Below are positions 25,981-35,270 of a DNA stretch of 64,000 nucleotides, piece after piece (position 1 is the stretch's first letter; each line of letters begins with the position of its first letter). Origin of the DNA: Hydrogenophilales bacterium (lineage in GTDB: Bacteria > Pseudomonadota > Gammaproteobacteria > Burkholderiales > Thiobacillaceae); assembly GCA_016703155.1 (NCBI GenBank), contig JADJCP010000002.1, positions 124,001-188,000 of the forward strand, read 5' to 3'. The notes beneath the pieces were generated by a model, which was not told the DNA's origin, made no database searches, and worked only from the letters and a program-made list of their open reading frames with translations. The position numbers were made by a program, and so were the translations under genes.

Positions 25981-28263
25981 ATGGCCGGTAACACTCGCCG
26001 CTCTCCGACAACGACCCCACGCAAGCCACTCGCCCCGAAAGTGGCCGCGCTGATCCGGGAAGCCTGGTGGCTGGCCGCCGTGGGCGTCGCTGTGTTCCTG
26101 GCGATGATCCTGGGGAGCTACCATGTCGACGATCCAGGCTGGTCACGCACCGGCCTGGGCGACACCCTGCACAATGTCGGCGGCCCGGTCGGCGCTTGGT
26201 TTGCGGATATCCTGCTGTACCTGTTCGGCGCATCGGCGTATTGGCTGATCCTGCTGGCGCTGTATCTGGTCTGGTGGGGCTATCGACGGATCGGCGACAG
26301 CCAGTCCCCACATCATCACGGTCTTGGTGTGCTGCTGCTTGGCTTCCTGTTGACCCTGGTCGCCAGCAGTTCGCTCGAAGCCCTGCGCTTTTTCGGACAC
26401 ACCCTCGCGTTGCCTTTGTATCCTGGCGGCGCGTTGGGCAAAGGTATCGCCAATCTGCTGCATCACACCCTCGGCTTCGACGGCGCGACGATCTTTTTGC
26501 TGCTGGCCTGGGGAATCGGCTTCAGTCTTTTCAGTGGACTTTCCTGGATCGATACGGCTGAAAAGATTGGCGGGCTGCTTGAAACCGGTTTTCGGCACGC
26601 GCTCGACGCGTGGCATGCCTATCGCGACCGCAAGGCTGGACTCAGCGCCACCAGCGAGCGCGAAGAGATCGTCAACCGGGAACGCAAGCGCATGAAAAAA
26701 GATGCCACGGTGCGCATCGAGGTGCCCAAGCCCGTTATCCAAAAGTCGGATCGCGCCGATCATGAGCGTCAGGAACTGCTGTTCCGCGACATTCCCGACG
26801 GCCAGTTACCGCCGCTACGCCTGCTTGATGCCGCATCCGCGATGACGACGCAGATCGACGCAGCCAGTCTGGAAGCCACGTCGCGTCTGATCGAGCGCAA
26901 GTTGCGCGAGTTTGGCGTCGAAGTGAAAGTACTCGCCGCCTATCCCGGTCCTGTGGTGACGCGCTATGAGATCGAGCCGGCCTCCGGGGTCAAGGGCAGC
27001 CAGATCACCAACCTGTCGAAGGATCTGGCGCGCGCCCTCGCCCTGGTGAGCATCCGCGTCGTCGAAACCATCCCCGGCAAGAACTGCATGGCCCTGGAAT
27101 TGCCCAACAGCCAGCGCCAGATCGTACGGCTGTCGGAAATCCTCGGCGCCAAGGTTTACGCCGACATGTCCTCACCGCTGACCATGGCCCTGGGCAAGGA
27201 CATCAGCGGCAACCCGGTGGTCGCCGATCTGGCGAAGATGCCGCACCTGCTCGTTGCCGGCACCACCGGCTCGGGCAAGTCGGTGGCCATCAACGCCATG
27301 ATCCTCTCGCTGGTCTACAAATCGGCCCCAGCCGACGTGCGCCTGATCATGGTCGACCCTAAGATGCTCGAACTATCGACCTACGAGGGCATTCCGCACC
27401 TGCTGGCGCCCGTGGTCACCGACATGAAATTGGCCGCCGTGGCCCTCAACTGGTGCGTCGTCGAGATGGACAAGCGCTATCGGCTGATGTCCGGCGTCGG
27501 TGTGCGCAACATCGGCGGCTTGAACCAGAAAATCAAGGACGCCGAAAAAGCCGGCCAACCGTTGACCAATCCATTCTCCATCACCCCGGAAAGCCCGGAG
27601 CGCCTGGAGCACATGCCCTACATCGTCGTGGTCATCGACGAACTGGCCGACCTGATGATGGTCGCCGGCAAGAAGGTCGAGGAACTCATCGCCCGCCTCG
27701 CCCAGAAGGCCCGCGCCGCCGGCATTCATTTCATCCTGGCGACGCAACGACCCTCGGTGGATGTCATCACCGGTCTGATCAAGGCCAACATCCCGACGCG
27801 CATTGCCTTCCAGGTGTCCAGCCGCATCGACTCGCGTACCATCCTCGACCAGCAGGGTGCCGAGTCGCTCCTTGGCCAGGGCGACATGCTCTACCTGCCG
27901 CCTGGTCACGGCATTCCGAATCGTGTCCACGGCGCCTTCGTTTCCGACGACGAAGTGCACCGCGTTACCGCCTGGCTGAAGGACTTGGGGCCGCCGCAGT
28001 ACGTCGAAGCGGTGCTCGAAGACACCAGTGCGGACAACGTAGAGGACAGCGAGGGAACCGATGCCGAGGCCGACCCTCTATATGATCAGGCCGTCGCTCT
28101 GGTCCTGAAGTCCCGGCGCGCATCGATATCCGCCGTGCAGCGTCAGTTGCGCATCGGTTACAACCGCGCTGCCCGACTTATCGAAGCCATGGAGCACGCC
28201 GGCCTGGTCTCGCCCATGCAAACCAACGGTAACAGAGAGGTTCTCGGTCCACGCCATGAATGA
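25981..28263 (+). CDS. ftsK: DNA translocase FtsK
   Basis: 760 residues from ATG 25981 (MAGNTRRSPTTTPRK); an in-frame start 198 bases upstream is unlikely. Four N-terminal membrane helices (about residues 25-190), a short linker, then the motor: Walker A VAGTTGSGKSVAINAM, Walker B YIVVVIDELADLMM and RVHGAFVSDDEVHRV. The C-terminal gamma winged helix (DQAVALVLKSRRASISAVQ) reads polar DNA sequences. It clears chromosome dimers at the septum. Length is that of short-linker FtsK or SpoIIIE-like versions common in betaproteobacteria. It overlaps lolA by eight bases. Confidence 0.96.
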   Translation: MAGNTRRSPTTTPRKPLAPKVAALIREAWWLAAVGVAVFLAMILGSYHVDDPGWSRTGLGDTLHNVGGPVGAWFADILLYLFGASAYWLILLALYLVWWGYRRIGDSQSPHHHGLGVLLLGFLLTLVASSSLEALRFFGHTLALPLYPGGALGKGIANLLHHTLGFDGATIFLLLAWGIGFSLFSGLSWIDTAEKIGGLLETGFRHALDAWHAYRDRKAGLSATSEREEIVNRERKRMKKDATVRIEVPKPVIQKSDRADHERQELLFRDIPDGQLPPLRLLDAASAMTTQIDAASLEATSRLIERKLREFGVEVKVLAAYPGPVVTRYEIEPASGVKGSQITNLSKDLARALALVSIRVVETIPGKNCMALELPNSQRQIVRLSEILGAKVYADMSSPLTMALGKDISGNPVVADLAKMPHLLVAGTTGSGKSVAINAMILSLVYKSAPADVRLIMVDPKMLELSTYEGIPHLLAPVVTDMKLAAVALNWCVVEMDKRYRLMSGVGVRNIGGLNQKIKDAEKAGQPLTNPFSITPESPERLEHMPYIVVVIDELADLMMVAGKKVEELIARLAQKARAAGIHFILATQRPSVDVITGLIKANIPTRIAFQVSSRIDSRTILDQQGAESLLGQGDMLYLPPGHGIPNRVHGAFVSDDEVHRVTAWLKDLGPPQYVEAVLEDTSADNVEDSEGTDAEADPLYDQAVALVLKSRRASISAVQRQLRIGYNRAARLIEAMEHAGLVSPMQTNGNREVLGPRHE

Positions 28264-28924
28264 TTCGAACAAACGTTTTCCCTTGGGTCGGAGTGCGTTC
28301 CTCGGCTCGACCCGCACACTCCTCTCGGCCGGGCTCATGGCCCTGTTCGCCCTCCCCGCTTTCGCCGACGCCAACACCCTGCTCCAGGAATTCGTCGACA
28401 AAACCCGCACCCTGCAAGGACGCTTCGTGCAGACCGTGCATGACCGCAAGGGTCGCGTCACCCAGGAATCGAACGGCGAATTCGCCATCTCGCGTCCCGG
28501 CAAATTCCGCTGGGTCTATGCCGCGCCCTACAGTCAACTCATCGTCGGCGATGGCAAGAAGGTCTGGATCCACGACGCCGATCTTGAGCAGGTCACCGTC
28601 CGCAAATTCGACAGCGCGGTCGGCTCCAGTCCCGCCGCGCTGCTTGCCGGCAGCAACGAGATCGGCAAGCACTTCAACCTCAAGGATGCCGGAACGCTTC
28701 AGGGGCTGAGCTGGCTCGATGCCACGCCGATGAACGAGGAAGGTACGTTCAGCCGCGTGCGCATGGGCTTCGACGGCAGCGACCTGCAAGTGATGGAGCT
28801 CCAGGACAACTTCGGCCAGACGACACGGCTACGCTTCACCGGCCTGCGCCTGAATCCCAAGCTCGGCAACGACCTGTTCCGCTTCAAGCCGCCCAAGGGT
28901 GCCGATGTCATCTCCCAGGATTGA
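28256..28924 (+). CDS. lolA: Outer-membrane lipoprotein chaperone LolA
   Basis: A 222-residue periplasmic protein with a signal peptide ending PAFA. The LolA fold shows TLQGRFVQTVHDRKGR, NGEFAISRPGKFRWVYAAPY and GLRLNPKLGNDLFRFKPPKGAD. It carries lipoproteins from LolCDE to LolB. ftsK-lolA is a conserved proteobacterial pair; in many relatives rarA and serS follow, but here a glutathione peroxidase does. Confidence 0.95.
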   Translation: MNDSNKRFPLGRSAFLGSTRTLLSAGLMALFALPAFADANTLLQEFVDKTRTLQGRFVQTVHDRKGRVTQESNGEFAISRPGKFRWVYAAPYSQLIVGDGKKVWIHDADLEQVTVRKFDSAVGSSPAALLAGSNEIGKHFNLKDAGTLQGLSWLDATPMNEEGTFSRVRMGFDGSDLQVMELQDNFGQTTRLRFTGLRLNPKLGNDLFRFKPPKGADVISQD

Positions 28925-28928
28925 ACCC

Positions 28929-29456
28929 GTGATCCGGCTAATCGCGCTTCTCGCCAGTCTGTTCTCCGCGCCGGCCTGGGCCGCCTGCCCGCCCCTGCTC
29001 GACTATCGCTTCACCTCCCTGCAAGGCGAGCAGATCAACCTTTGCGACTACGCCGACAAGCCCATCCTGGTGGTCAACACCGCCAGCAAATGCGGCTATA
29101 CGCCGCAATTCGAAAAGCTGGAAAATCTGTATCGCGACAACAAGGCGAAAGGCCTGCGGGTGGTCGGCTTTCCGTCCAACGATTTCAATCAGGAACTGGC
29201 CACCGACAAGGCCATCGCCAAGTTCTGCACGCTGACCTACGCCGTTGAATTTCCCATGGTTTCCAAAGGCTCGGTCAAGGGGAGCGCGGCGAATCCCTTC
29301 TACAAGGCGCTCGCCAAAGCGACCGGCGAGGAACCACGCTGGAATTTCCACAAATATCTGATTCTGCCGGGCGCGCGCCAGGTTTTCAGCTTCGCCACCC
29401 AGACCGAGCCGGATGCCCCGGAAATACTTGGCAGGATCAAGCCCTACCTGAAATAA
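28929..29456 (+). CDS. Glutathione peroxidase-family protein, exported
   Basis: 175 residues from GTG 28929, with a signal peptide (VIRLIALLASLFSAPAWA), so it probably works in the periplasm. The thioredoxin-like fold has active cysteine in NTASKCGYTPQF, and tryptophan/asparagine in RWNFHKYLI. The usual glutamine motif FPCNQFGXQEP is replaced by FPSNDFNQEL, an atypical version. It probably reduces peroxides using thioredoxin or another thiol donor. It starts five bases after the lolA stop. Confidence 0.88.
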   Translation: MIRLIALLASLFSAPAWAACPPLLDYRFTSLQGEQINLCDYADKPILVVNTASKCGYTPQFEKLENLYRDNKAKGLRVVGFPSNDFNQELATDKAIAKFCTLTYAVEFPMVSKGSVKGSAANPFYKALAKATGEEPRWNFHKYLILPGARQVFSFATQTEPDAPEILGRIKPYLK

Positions 29457-29459
29457 GCC

Positions 29460-29504
29460 GCGGTATTGTAGTAACAGCTAGGCGGCTATAGCGCCTGCTA
29501 CGGC
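29460..29504. repeat. Palindromic REP-like element between convergent genes
   Basis: Between the stops of the peroxidase and the leftward gene at 29498 is an imperfect palindrome whose core reads AGGCGGCTATAGCGCCT, flanked by GTAG and CTAC. The GTAG edge and the GCGCTATAGC-type core resemble REP elements. It may also help end transcription from both sides. Confidence 0.45.
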
Positions 29505-29827
29505 AAGGTTGAGACCTCAGCCAGGCCAAGTCCGCTGAAAAAACGTTCCCTGGCCTGAATCAGGGCCAATTGCTGGCTGGTATCGATGCGCCGCGCGGCC
29601 TCGGCATAAAACTCATCGAACGCCGCTTTGACCTTGTCCGGATCAAGCGTCGCCGGCAAATTGCGCGCAACCCGAGGCACGCAGGCATCGAGCGGTGTCA
29701 GGTCGGCATAGCGTGGAATCACCCGCTGGCCGCCCGCCTCCGCCGAGGCGGTCAGCGGCCCGGTCTTGCTGTAGATCTTCGCCTCGAATTCGAAGCGCGC
29801 GCCGATGGGCAGGTGCTGGAACTTCAT
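29498..29827 (-). CDS. Small unknown soluble protein
   Basis: A 109-residue protein starting at ATG 29827 (MKFQHLPIGARFEFEAKIYSK). The start region, PIGARFEFEGK-like, resembles a small conserved family of cytoplasmic proteins, but I cannot name it. The second half is helical (DKVKAAFDEFYAEAARRID). No signal peptide. It converges on the peroxidase gene. Confidence 0.6.
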   Translation of the reverse strand: MKFQHLPIGARFEFEAKIYSKTGPLTASAEAGGQRVIPRYADLTPLDACVPRVARNLPATLDPDKVKAAFDEFYAEAARRIDTSQQLALIQARERFFSGLGLAEVSTLP

Positions 29828-29885
29828 CGCGCTGAACAACCGGGAACACGCGTGCGGCGAACGTCGGCCCAAGTCGGCAAGGACG

Positions 29886-30140
29886 TCACTTGCGTGTCTC
29901 AGCGCATTTGATGATCGCTGCGTTGCCCTTCAGTTCCAGGCAGTGGCGCATGTCGCCCCTGGGTAAACGTTTGACCTTGCGTTTATGCACCCTGGGCGTT
30001 TCGGGGGTTACGGTCTCGACGACCGGCTCGGGTTTGGCTACCGATGCGGGTGCGGCAATCTTGCCCTCGGCGGCCTTGTCGACCGCGAAAGCGGTCGTTG
30101 CCACAAACGCCAGAAACAGCGCGATCAACGACTTACGCAT
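29886..30140 (-). CDS. Small exported basic protein
   Basis: 84 residues from ATG 30140 with a GGAG ribosome site. A signal peptide ends AFA; then a proline/valine/alanine region and a basic stretch (HKRKVKRLPRGD), with two cysteines near the end (RHCLEL and IIKCAETRK) that may form one disulfide. It is like the many small periplasmic proteins of this size in betaproteobacteria. Function unknown. Confidence 0.65.
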   Translation of the reverse strand: MRKSLIALFLAFVATTAFAVDKAAEGKIAAPASVAKPEPVVETVTPETPRVHKRKVKRLPRGDMRHCLELKGNAAIIKCAETRK

Positions 30141-30241
30141 ATATTCTCCTTCATGCCGGCGAATAACGAACACCGATCCGGGCTGGTGACGCATAGTAAA
30201 CCGGGAACCCCGGCAAGGCATAGCGCGCGGCCCCACTCCGG

Positions 30242-31489
30242 TCATGAGAGCACGCCCACCACGGCGCCGGTAAGCAAGGTCGCCAGTGTGCCGGAAACGA
30301 TTGCTTTCGGGCCGAGCGCGACGATCTCCTCGCGGCGTTCCGGCACCATCGTGCCCAGACCGCCGATCAATATCCCCAGGCTACCCAGATTGGCGAAGCC
30401 GCAAAGCGCGTAGGTCATGATCAATTCGCTGCGCGGGCTGAGCGCCCCGGCGGGCAGGCGCGCCAGGTCCAGGTAGGCGATCAGCTCGTTGAGCACTGTC
30501 TTGGTGCCCATCAGCGCGCCGGCACTGACCGCCTCGCTCCAGGGGATGCCCATCAGCCAGACGATCGGCGCCATCAGCCAGCCGAGGATGCGTTGCAGCG
30601 TGAGCGGCTGCCCGGCGTAGTCCGGGAGCAGACCGAGGATCATGTTCGCCAGACTGACCAGAGCGACGCATACCAGCAGCATGGCGACGATGTTGATCAG
30701 TAATTCGACGCCGGCCAGCGTGCCTTTGGTGACGGCATCCATGCTGGAGCGCGCCGACTGCGCCGGGTCCGGTTCGCCGGCCGTGGCCGCCTGGTTCGCC
30801 GGCAACATCAGCGCGGCGATCAGCAACGCCCCGGGCGTGCTCACCAGCGAGGCGGTGAGAATATGTCCCATGGCATCCGGCACCACATTCGCCAGGAAGC
30901 TGGCATAGAGCACCATCACCGTACCGGCGATGGTCGCCATGCCGCAGGTCATTACGGAAAACAGCTCGCTCCGGGACAGGGTTTGCAAATAGGGGCGAAT
31001 GAACAGGGGTGCCTCGATCATGCCGACGAAGACATCCGCCGCCGCCGACAAACCGACCGCGCCCCCCACGCCCAGCACCTTGCGCAGCAGCAACGACAGC
31101 ATACGCACCACCCAGGGCAGCACACGCCAGTAGAACAACAGCGACGACAAGGCGCTCACCACCAGCACCAGGGGTAGCGCACGGAAGGCCAGGACGAAGC
31201 TGGATGCCGGATCGGTGACGGCAAAGGGTAGCGATCCGCCACCCAGGTAACCGAAGACGAAACCGGTGCCCGCCTGGGTCGCCCGCTCCAGAGCACTGAG
31301 TACATGGTTCAGGGCCAGGAAGAGGCCCTTGAACATTGGCAGCTTGAGCAAGGCCAGCGCCAGGACGAACTGCAAGGCCAGTCCGGCAAGGACGATGCGC
31401 CAGGGAAAGCGCTGGCGCGACTCACTCAACAGCCAGGCGAAGGCCAGAAAACAGAGGATGCCCAGGGCACTTTGCAGCGTTAGCGGCAT
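30242..31489 (-). CDS. nupC: Concentrative nucleoside transporter NupC family
   Basis: A 415-residue membrane protein with about eight to ten hydrophobic segments. Recognised motifs are GFVFGYLGGG at about 100, the CNT signature VFVGMIEAPLFIRPYL at about 160, and GTKTVLNELIAYLDL and ALCGFANLGSLGILIGGL in the C-terminal half. It should import nucleosides with protons or sodium. It stands alone, with the same direction as its flanks but long gaps. Confidence 0.93.
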   Translation of the reverse strand: MPLTLQSALGILCFLAFAWLLSESRQRFPWRIVLAGLALQFVLALALLKLPMFKGLFLALNHVLSALERATQAGTGFVFGYLGGGSLPFAVTDPASSFVLAFRALPLVLVVSALSSLLFYWRVLPWVVRMLSLLLRKVLGVGGAVGLSAAADVFVGMIEAPLFIRPYLQTLSRSELFSVMTCGMATIAGTVMVLYASFLANVVPDAMGHILTASLVSTPGALLIAALMLPANQAATAGEPDPAQSARSSMDAVTKGTLAGVELLINIVAMLLVCVALVSLANMILGLLPDYAGQPLTLQRILGWLMAPIVWLMGIPWSEAVSAGALMGTKTVLNELIAYLDLARLPAGALSPRSELIMTYALCGFANLGSLGILIGGLGTMVPERREEIVALGPKAIVSGTLATLLTGAVVGVLS

Positions 31490-31555
31490 ACGTCAGGCCA
31501 TCTTCGGGTCATGGCGCGGCAGCGCCGAACCTGACTGAGCGACGGGTGACCCACC

Positions 31556-32128
31556 CTACCGGGCCCCCGAGACCGCGCAAGTCACCGAATCCCAGACATG
31601 CAGGGTGCCGCCGACCAACACTCTGGCCTTGACTCCGCCATGGCCGCGCATGGCGTTATAGCCACCCGAGCCGAGTACCTCTTCCATGCGTGAGCATGGC
31701 TCGCACAGCCCCGAGACCTCAAGCACCACCTCGGCACCCAGTCGCAACACCAGAGGCTGATCCTTGAACAGGGCCTGCGCCGCCAGCAGGTTCAATCCTG
31801 AAATCACCAGATTGCGCCTCAGGCTGGCCGGGTCGACGGCATCATGCCCCGCCAGCGCCGCGATTGCCGGCAAGTGCTCGGCCTGGATCAGGGTCACCTG
31901 CCGGCTGCCACCGCCGTCGCGGTTCATTGCGCGCAGCGCGTAATGGTCGCCATCCAGCCCGCAACCGGCGAGCGCGCGGGTGGTTTCCACCGAAACCGCC
32001 TCGGCACGCCGCTCAGGGCGAATATAGATCGCCTCGATGCGTCCGGGATGCGGAAAGCGCGCCGTCAAATGGCGCAAATCGGGATCCGCGTCGCCAGTCC
32101 CCGCAAGGGGTTCGGAAGATGAAGTCAT
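31556..32128 (-). CDS. MOSC-domain protein
   Basis: 190 residues from ATG 32128. The MOSC domain is visible as GRIEAIYIRPERRAEAV, GLDGDHYA, QVTLIQAEHLPAIA, LRRNLVISGLNLLA and the cysteine motif SGLCEPCSRME, the cysteine being the proposed sulfur-carrier residue. Such proteins bind molybdenum cofactor or take part in sulfur transfer and detoxification. It is 83 bases after speD on the same strand and could be the operon's last gene. Confidence 0.88.
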   Translation of the reverse strand: MTSSSEPLAGTGDADPDLRHLTARFPHPGRIEAIYIRPERRAEAVSVETTRALAGCGLDGDHYALRAMNRDGGGSRQVTLIQAEHLPAIAALAGHDAVDPASLRRNLVISGLNLLAAQALFKDQPLVLRLGAEVVLEVSGLCEPCSRMEEVLGSGGYNAMRGHGGVKARVLVGGTLHVWDSVTCAVSGAR

Positions 32129-32211
32129 CGGTATGCCTTGGACTGACAATAAATTGTTCGGGAAACTATCGGACTGAATGAATGCATCGGAGTCATCCCG
32201 GCCAGCGGGCC

Positions 32212-32571
32212 TTAACCGCGTACCAGGGTACGCACGCTGTGTCGCGCCGGCGCGAACCGGCCGACGATGTGCCGGGCGGCATCCTCGGGCCGGGTGCGAC
32301 CGCACATGAAGATGTCCAGCGCGGCGAAACCGTGTTCGGGCCAGGTGTGGATGCTGATATGCGATTCCCGGAGCAGAACCACGCCGGTGACCCCCGCGCC
32401 CTCCCCGAAGCGATGGAATTGCGCGCCCAGGGGGGTGGCGCCAGCGATCTCCGCGGCTTCACGCAGCAGGCATTCTATGCCGGTCGAGTCCTTCAGCGCT
32501 TCAGGGCTGACGCCGGTGAGATCCAGAAGCAGGTGCTGGCCGCGCGGCAGATGTCGGGGCGACGGACTCAT
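32212..32571 (-). CDS. speD: S-adenosylmethionine decarboxylase proenzyme SpeD
   Basis: A 119-residue prokaryotic class 1 enzyme. The self-cleavage and pyruvoyl serine are in RESHISIHTWPEHG at about residues 68-81, and the catalytic cysteine in DIFMCGRT. It makes decarboxylated SAM, the aminopropyl donor for spermidine. It overlaps the small upstream gene by four bases and ends an operon with DUF4178, SPFH and DUF350 genes. The matching aminopropyltransferase-like gene is 9 kb away at 41815, not beside it. Confidence 0.95.
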   Translation of the reverse strand: MSPSPRHLPRGQHLLLDLTGVSPEALKDSTGIECLLREAAEIAGATPLGAQFHRFGEGAGVTGVVLLRESHISIHTWPEHGFAALDIFMCGRTRPEDAARHIVGRFAPARHSVRTLVRG

Positions 32572-32729
32572 TTGTGCGAGCCTCCGGACGCGTAGCCCGA
32601 GCCGCTCGAACTTGTGCCCGCCGACCAGCCCTGTGAGGATGTGCCGGAACCGCCGGTCATGCCCAGGTTCATGAAGGTCGAGAACAGCAGCACGACGAAG
32701 CCATAGACGAGGTAGACCCAGCGTTTCAC
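32568..32729 (-). CDS. 53-residue membrane peptide with Gly/Ser tail
   Basis: From GTG 32729, five bases after the DUF4178 stop. One transmembrane helix (WVYLVYGFVVLLFSTFMNLG) is followed by a tail of almost only G, S, T and A ending GGSHK. The overlap with speD and tight packing in the operon make it a real gene. Small membrane peptides are known in loci of this type, but I cannot name the family. Confidence 0.75.
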   Translation of the reverse strand: MKRWVYLVYGFVVLLFSTFMNLGMTGGSGTSSQGWSAGTSSSGSGYASGGSHK

Positions 32730-32733
32730 GGTG

Positions 32734-34191
32734 TCATTCTTCCTGCGTGTTCTTTGAGATGATCGGCCACCAGAGCAGGCCGACGGCAAGGATCACGAGG
32801 ATCCAGTTTTCGATGCCGCCGGCGAGGGCGATGGGCACGTTCAAAAAAAGCACGATGAGGCTGTAGCGGACGGCGAGTTTGGCAAGCTCGGCCGTGTCTC
32901 CGCGCGTCGTGGATAGCCCCTGGGGCTTGCCGCCAAGGGTCTTGCTGAACCACTTGCCGACGGTTTCGGCGGATACGGATTCGGCCATCGACCAGGTGAT
33001 CTCGGCGGCACTTGTTTCGCGGCCAAGCTTCTTCTCGCCGGCCTGCCAGTCGGTAATCTCCACCCGGTCGCCGACCTTGACGCGCCAGTTGAAGGCGCCG
33101 GCGGCGTGGATGACCTCGGAGCCGTAGTCGTAGAGTTTTTCGTAGCGCGTGCCGTCCAGGACGACGCTGTCGCCCGAGGTCTCCGGCCAGATATCCTGAA
33201 CGCGTACCTTGTCCCAGCCCTCCTCGCTTTCCACCAGCCAGAGAAAGCCTTGCCGGGCGTTGTAGAGCAGGTATTCGGTCCAGGTCGCCGGTTCGCCGGT
33301 TTCCTGGCAGCGCAGCCGACCGATGAGGCTGTACTCGGTGCCGTCGATTTTGGCCTGGTCGCCCAGCGCCAGGGGGGTGCTCACCTGTTCCTGCGCCTGG
33401 TGCTTCTCGATGAGCACCGCCTGGTCGCCGGTGGCGTCGCTGCGCGTGCCGCACGCGGGGCAGACGAGTTGGGTGGCGACGCCGGCGGGAAAGGTCAGCG
33501 GCGCGCCGCAGCCCGGGCAGGCGAGGTTGACGATGGTGCCGCGCAGGCGTCCGGCGCCTTTCAGGATGGCGTCGTCGCTGCGCAGCAACTGGCACTTCAG
33601 CGCGTCCAGGGTGACGGCTTGGCCCAGATAGGCGCGCGGCGGGTCGGCATCAGAATAGTCCAGGGTCAGGAAACGCTCGCCGGCGCGCAGGTCGACGACC
33701 CTGGCTTCCCAGCCCTGGCCGACGGCGAAGGGCAGCTCGCCGGCGCCGCCGGTACAGCGCGCTGTGCGCAGGTCGGCGACGATGAAGCTGGCGCCGGCGT
33801 GGTTGAAGGCCTGGCCGGGGCGCAGGTCGCCGAAGGCCGGCGCCGGCAGCGCGCCCTGATCGAGCATGATCGTGTATTGCCCGGAGGCGTCGCCCAGCCA
33901 GCCGGTGCCGCCGTCCTCGAAGACCAGATACCACTCGTTCCAGCCGCCGTCGTCATAACGCAGTTGCAGCCGGCCGACGACGCCGAAGGGCCGGTTGTTC
34001 CAGACACCGCTGGTGGTGATCTGGATGGGGGAATAGTCCTCCATGGCCTCTGCCATCTTGCCGATGTCGCGCACCGCGTCGGCCTCGCGCACCAGCGAGG
34101 CGCGGCAATAGCCGCACACGGCCATCACCGAGGCCGCCGAGCGGAACGAGACCGGCGCGCCGCAGCTCGGGCAGGGGACGGTGTAGATCAC
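32734..34191 (-). CDS. DUF4178 protein with two zinc ribbons
   Basis: 485 residues. An N-terminal zinc ribbon (CPSCGAPVSF, then CGYC) precedes a DUF4178 domain (QITTSGVWNNRPFGVVGRLQLRYDDGGWNEWYL-like region). A second ribbon (CPGCGAPLTF, then CPACG) at about 215-240 precedes a second DUF4178 domain (YSLIGRLRCQETGEPATWTEYLL). Two C-terminal hydrophobic segments anchor it in the membrane (IVLFLNVPIALAGG, WILVILAVGLLWW). DUF4178 proteins co-occur with SpeD, SPFH, DUF350 and spermidine-synthase-like genes. Their biochemical role is not established. Confidence 0.88.
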   Translation of the reverse strand: MIYTVPCPSCGAPVSFRSAASVMAVCGYCRASLVREADAVRDIGKMAEAMEDYSPIQITTSGVWNNRPFGVVGRLQLRYDDGGWNEWYLVFEDGGTGWLGDASGQYTIMLDQGALPAPAFGDLRPGQAFNHAGASFIVADLRTARCTGGAGELPFAVGQGWEARVVDLRAGERFLTLDYSDADPPRAYLGQAVTLDALKCQLLRSDDAILKGAGRLRGTIVNLACPGCGAPLTFPAGVATQLVCPACGTRSDATGDQAVLIEKHQAQEQVSTPLALGDQAKIDGTEYSLIGRLRCQETGEPATWTEYLLYNARQGFLWLVESEEGWDKVRVQDIWPETSGDSVVLDGTRYEKLYDYGSEVIHAAGAFNWRVKVGDRVEITDWQAGEKKLGRETSAAEITWSMAESVSAETVGKWFSKTLGGKPQGLSTTRGDTAELAKLAVRYSLIVLFLNVPIALAGGIENWILVILAVGLLWWPIISKNTQEE

Positions 34192-34204
34192 GGCGGACAG
34201 CCGT

Positions 34205-35237
34205 TCAGCCGACCAGCTTCTTGAGGATCTCCGCCTTGGCGGTGTCGTAGTCGGCGGCGCTGATCAGGCCCTTGTCGAGCAGGCCCTTGAGTTTTTCCAG
34301 GCGCGCCTCCGGTGCCTCGGCGACGGGTTCAGGCGCCGCCGGTGCGGCAGGCTGGACGGGTTGCGCGGCGGGATTCATCGACTGGCGCATTGCGTCGGCC
34401 ATCATCTGGCCCATGCCGACGCCGGCGGCAAGCCCGGCGCCGATGCCGGCGATGCCGCCCTCGTTCTGCGCCGCCAGCGGGATGCTGTTGGCCACCTGAT
34501 ATTGGGTGAACTTGCCCAGGTCGCCGACCATGCCCATGGAAATCCGCGTGTCGATGGCCTTCTGCAATTCCTCGGGCAGGGAGATGTTCTCCACCGCGAA
34601 GTTGTCCAGCGTCAAGCCATAGCGCTCGAAGGTCTCGGCCATGGCGGTCTTCATGCGCTCGGCGAGCAGGCCCCTGGTTGGCGGCCATGTCCAGGAAGGG
34701 CAGGCCGGAGCCGCCCAGGGTGCTGGTCATCGTCGCCACCACCAGATTGCGCAACTGTTCCTCCAGCTCATCCACGGTATAGCTTGCGCGCGTGCCGGAG
34801 ATCTCGGTGTGGAACTTCTTCGGGTCGGCCAGCTTGTAGGAATACATGCCGAAGGCGCGCAGGCGCACCATGCCGAAATCCTTGTCGCGGATGGTGATGG
34901 GCTGCGGCGTGCCCCACTTGCGGCCCAACTGGAGGCGCGTGCTGAAGAAGTAGACATCAGACTTGAAGGGCGATTCGAACAGCTTGTCCCAGTTCTTCAG
35001 ATAGGTCAGCACCGGCAGGGTCTGCGTGGTCAGCTTGTACATGCCGGGCGCGAAGACGTCGGCGATCTGGCCCTCGTTGACGAACACCGCCATCTGCGAC
35101 TCGCGCACCGTCAGGCTGGCGCCGTACTGGATTTCGAAATCCTCCATGGGGAAGCGCCAGGCGAGCACGCCGTCGCTCTCCTCGGTCCAGTGCAGGATGT
35201 CGATAAACTGTTTCTTGATGAACGAGGACAAGCTCAT
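34205..35237 (-). CDS. SPFH-domain protein with SHOCT tail, broken by one extra base
   Basis: From ATG 35237 (MSLSSFIKKQFIDILHW, with GGGAG upstream) the frame encodes an SPFH (band-7-like) domain: WRFPMEDFEIQYGASLTVRESQ, APGMYKLTTQTLPVLT and FGMYSYKLADPKKF. The frame breaks at the C run 34671-34674. Removing one base gives NQGLLAERMKTAMAETFERYGL and continues to a glycine-rich stretch, an A/P/E linker and a C-terminal SHOCT motif (LEKLKGLLDKGLISAADYD). The reconstructed length is about 343 residues. It resembles the virion-core-protein-like SPFH family and probably forms a membrane-associated scaffold with the DUF350 protein encoded just upstream. Confidence 0.88.
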
Positions 35238-35270
35238 GGCGTTACGCTCCCTTGGGAAATGGGTAATCGA

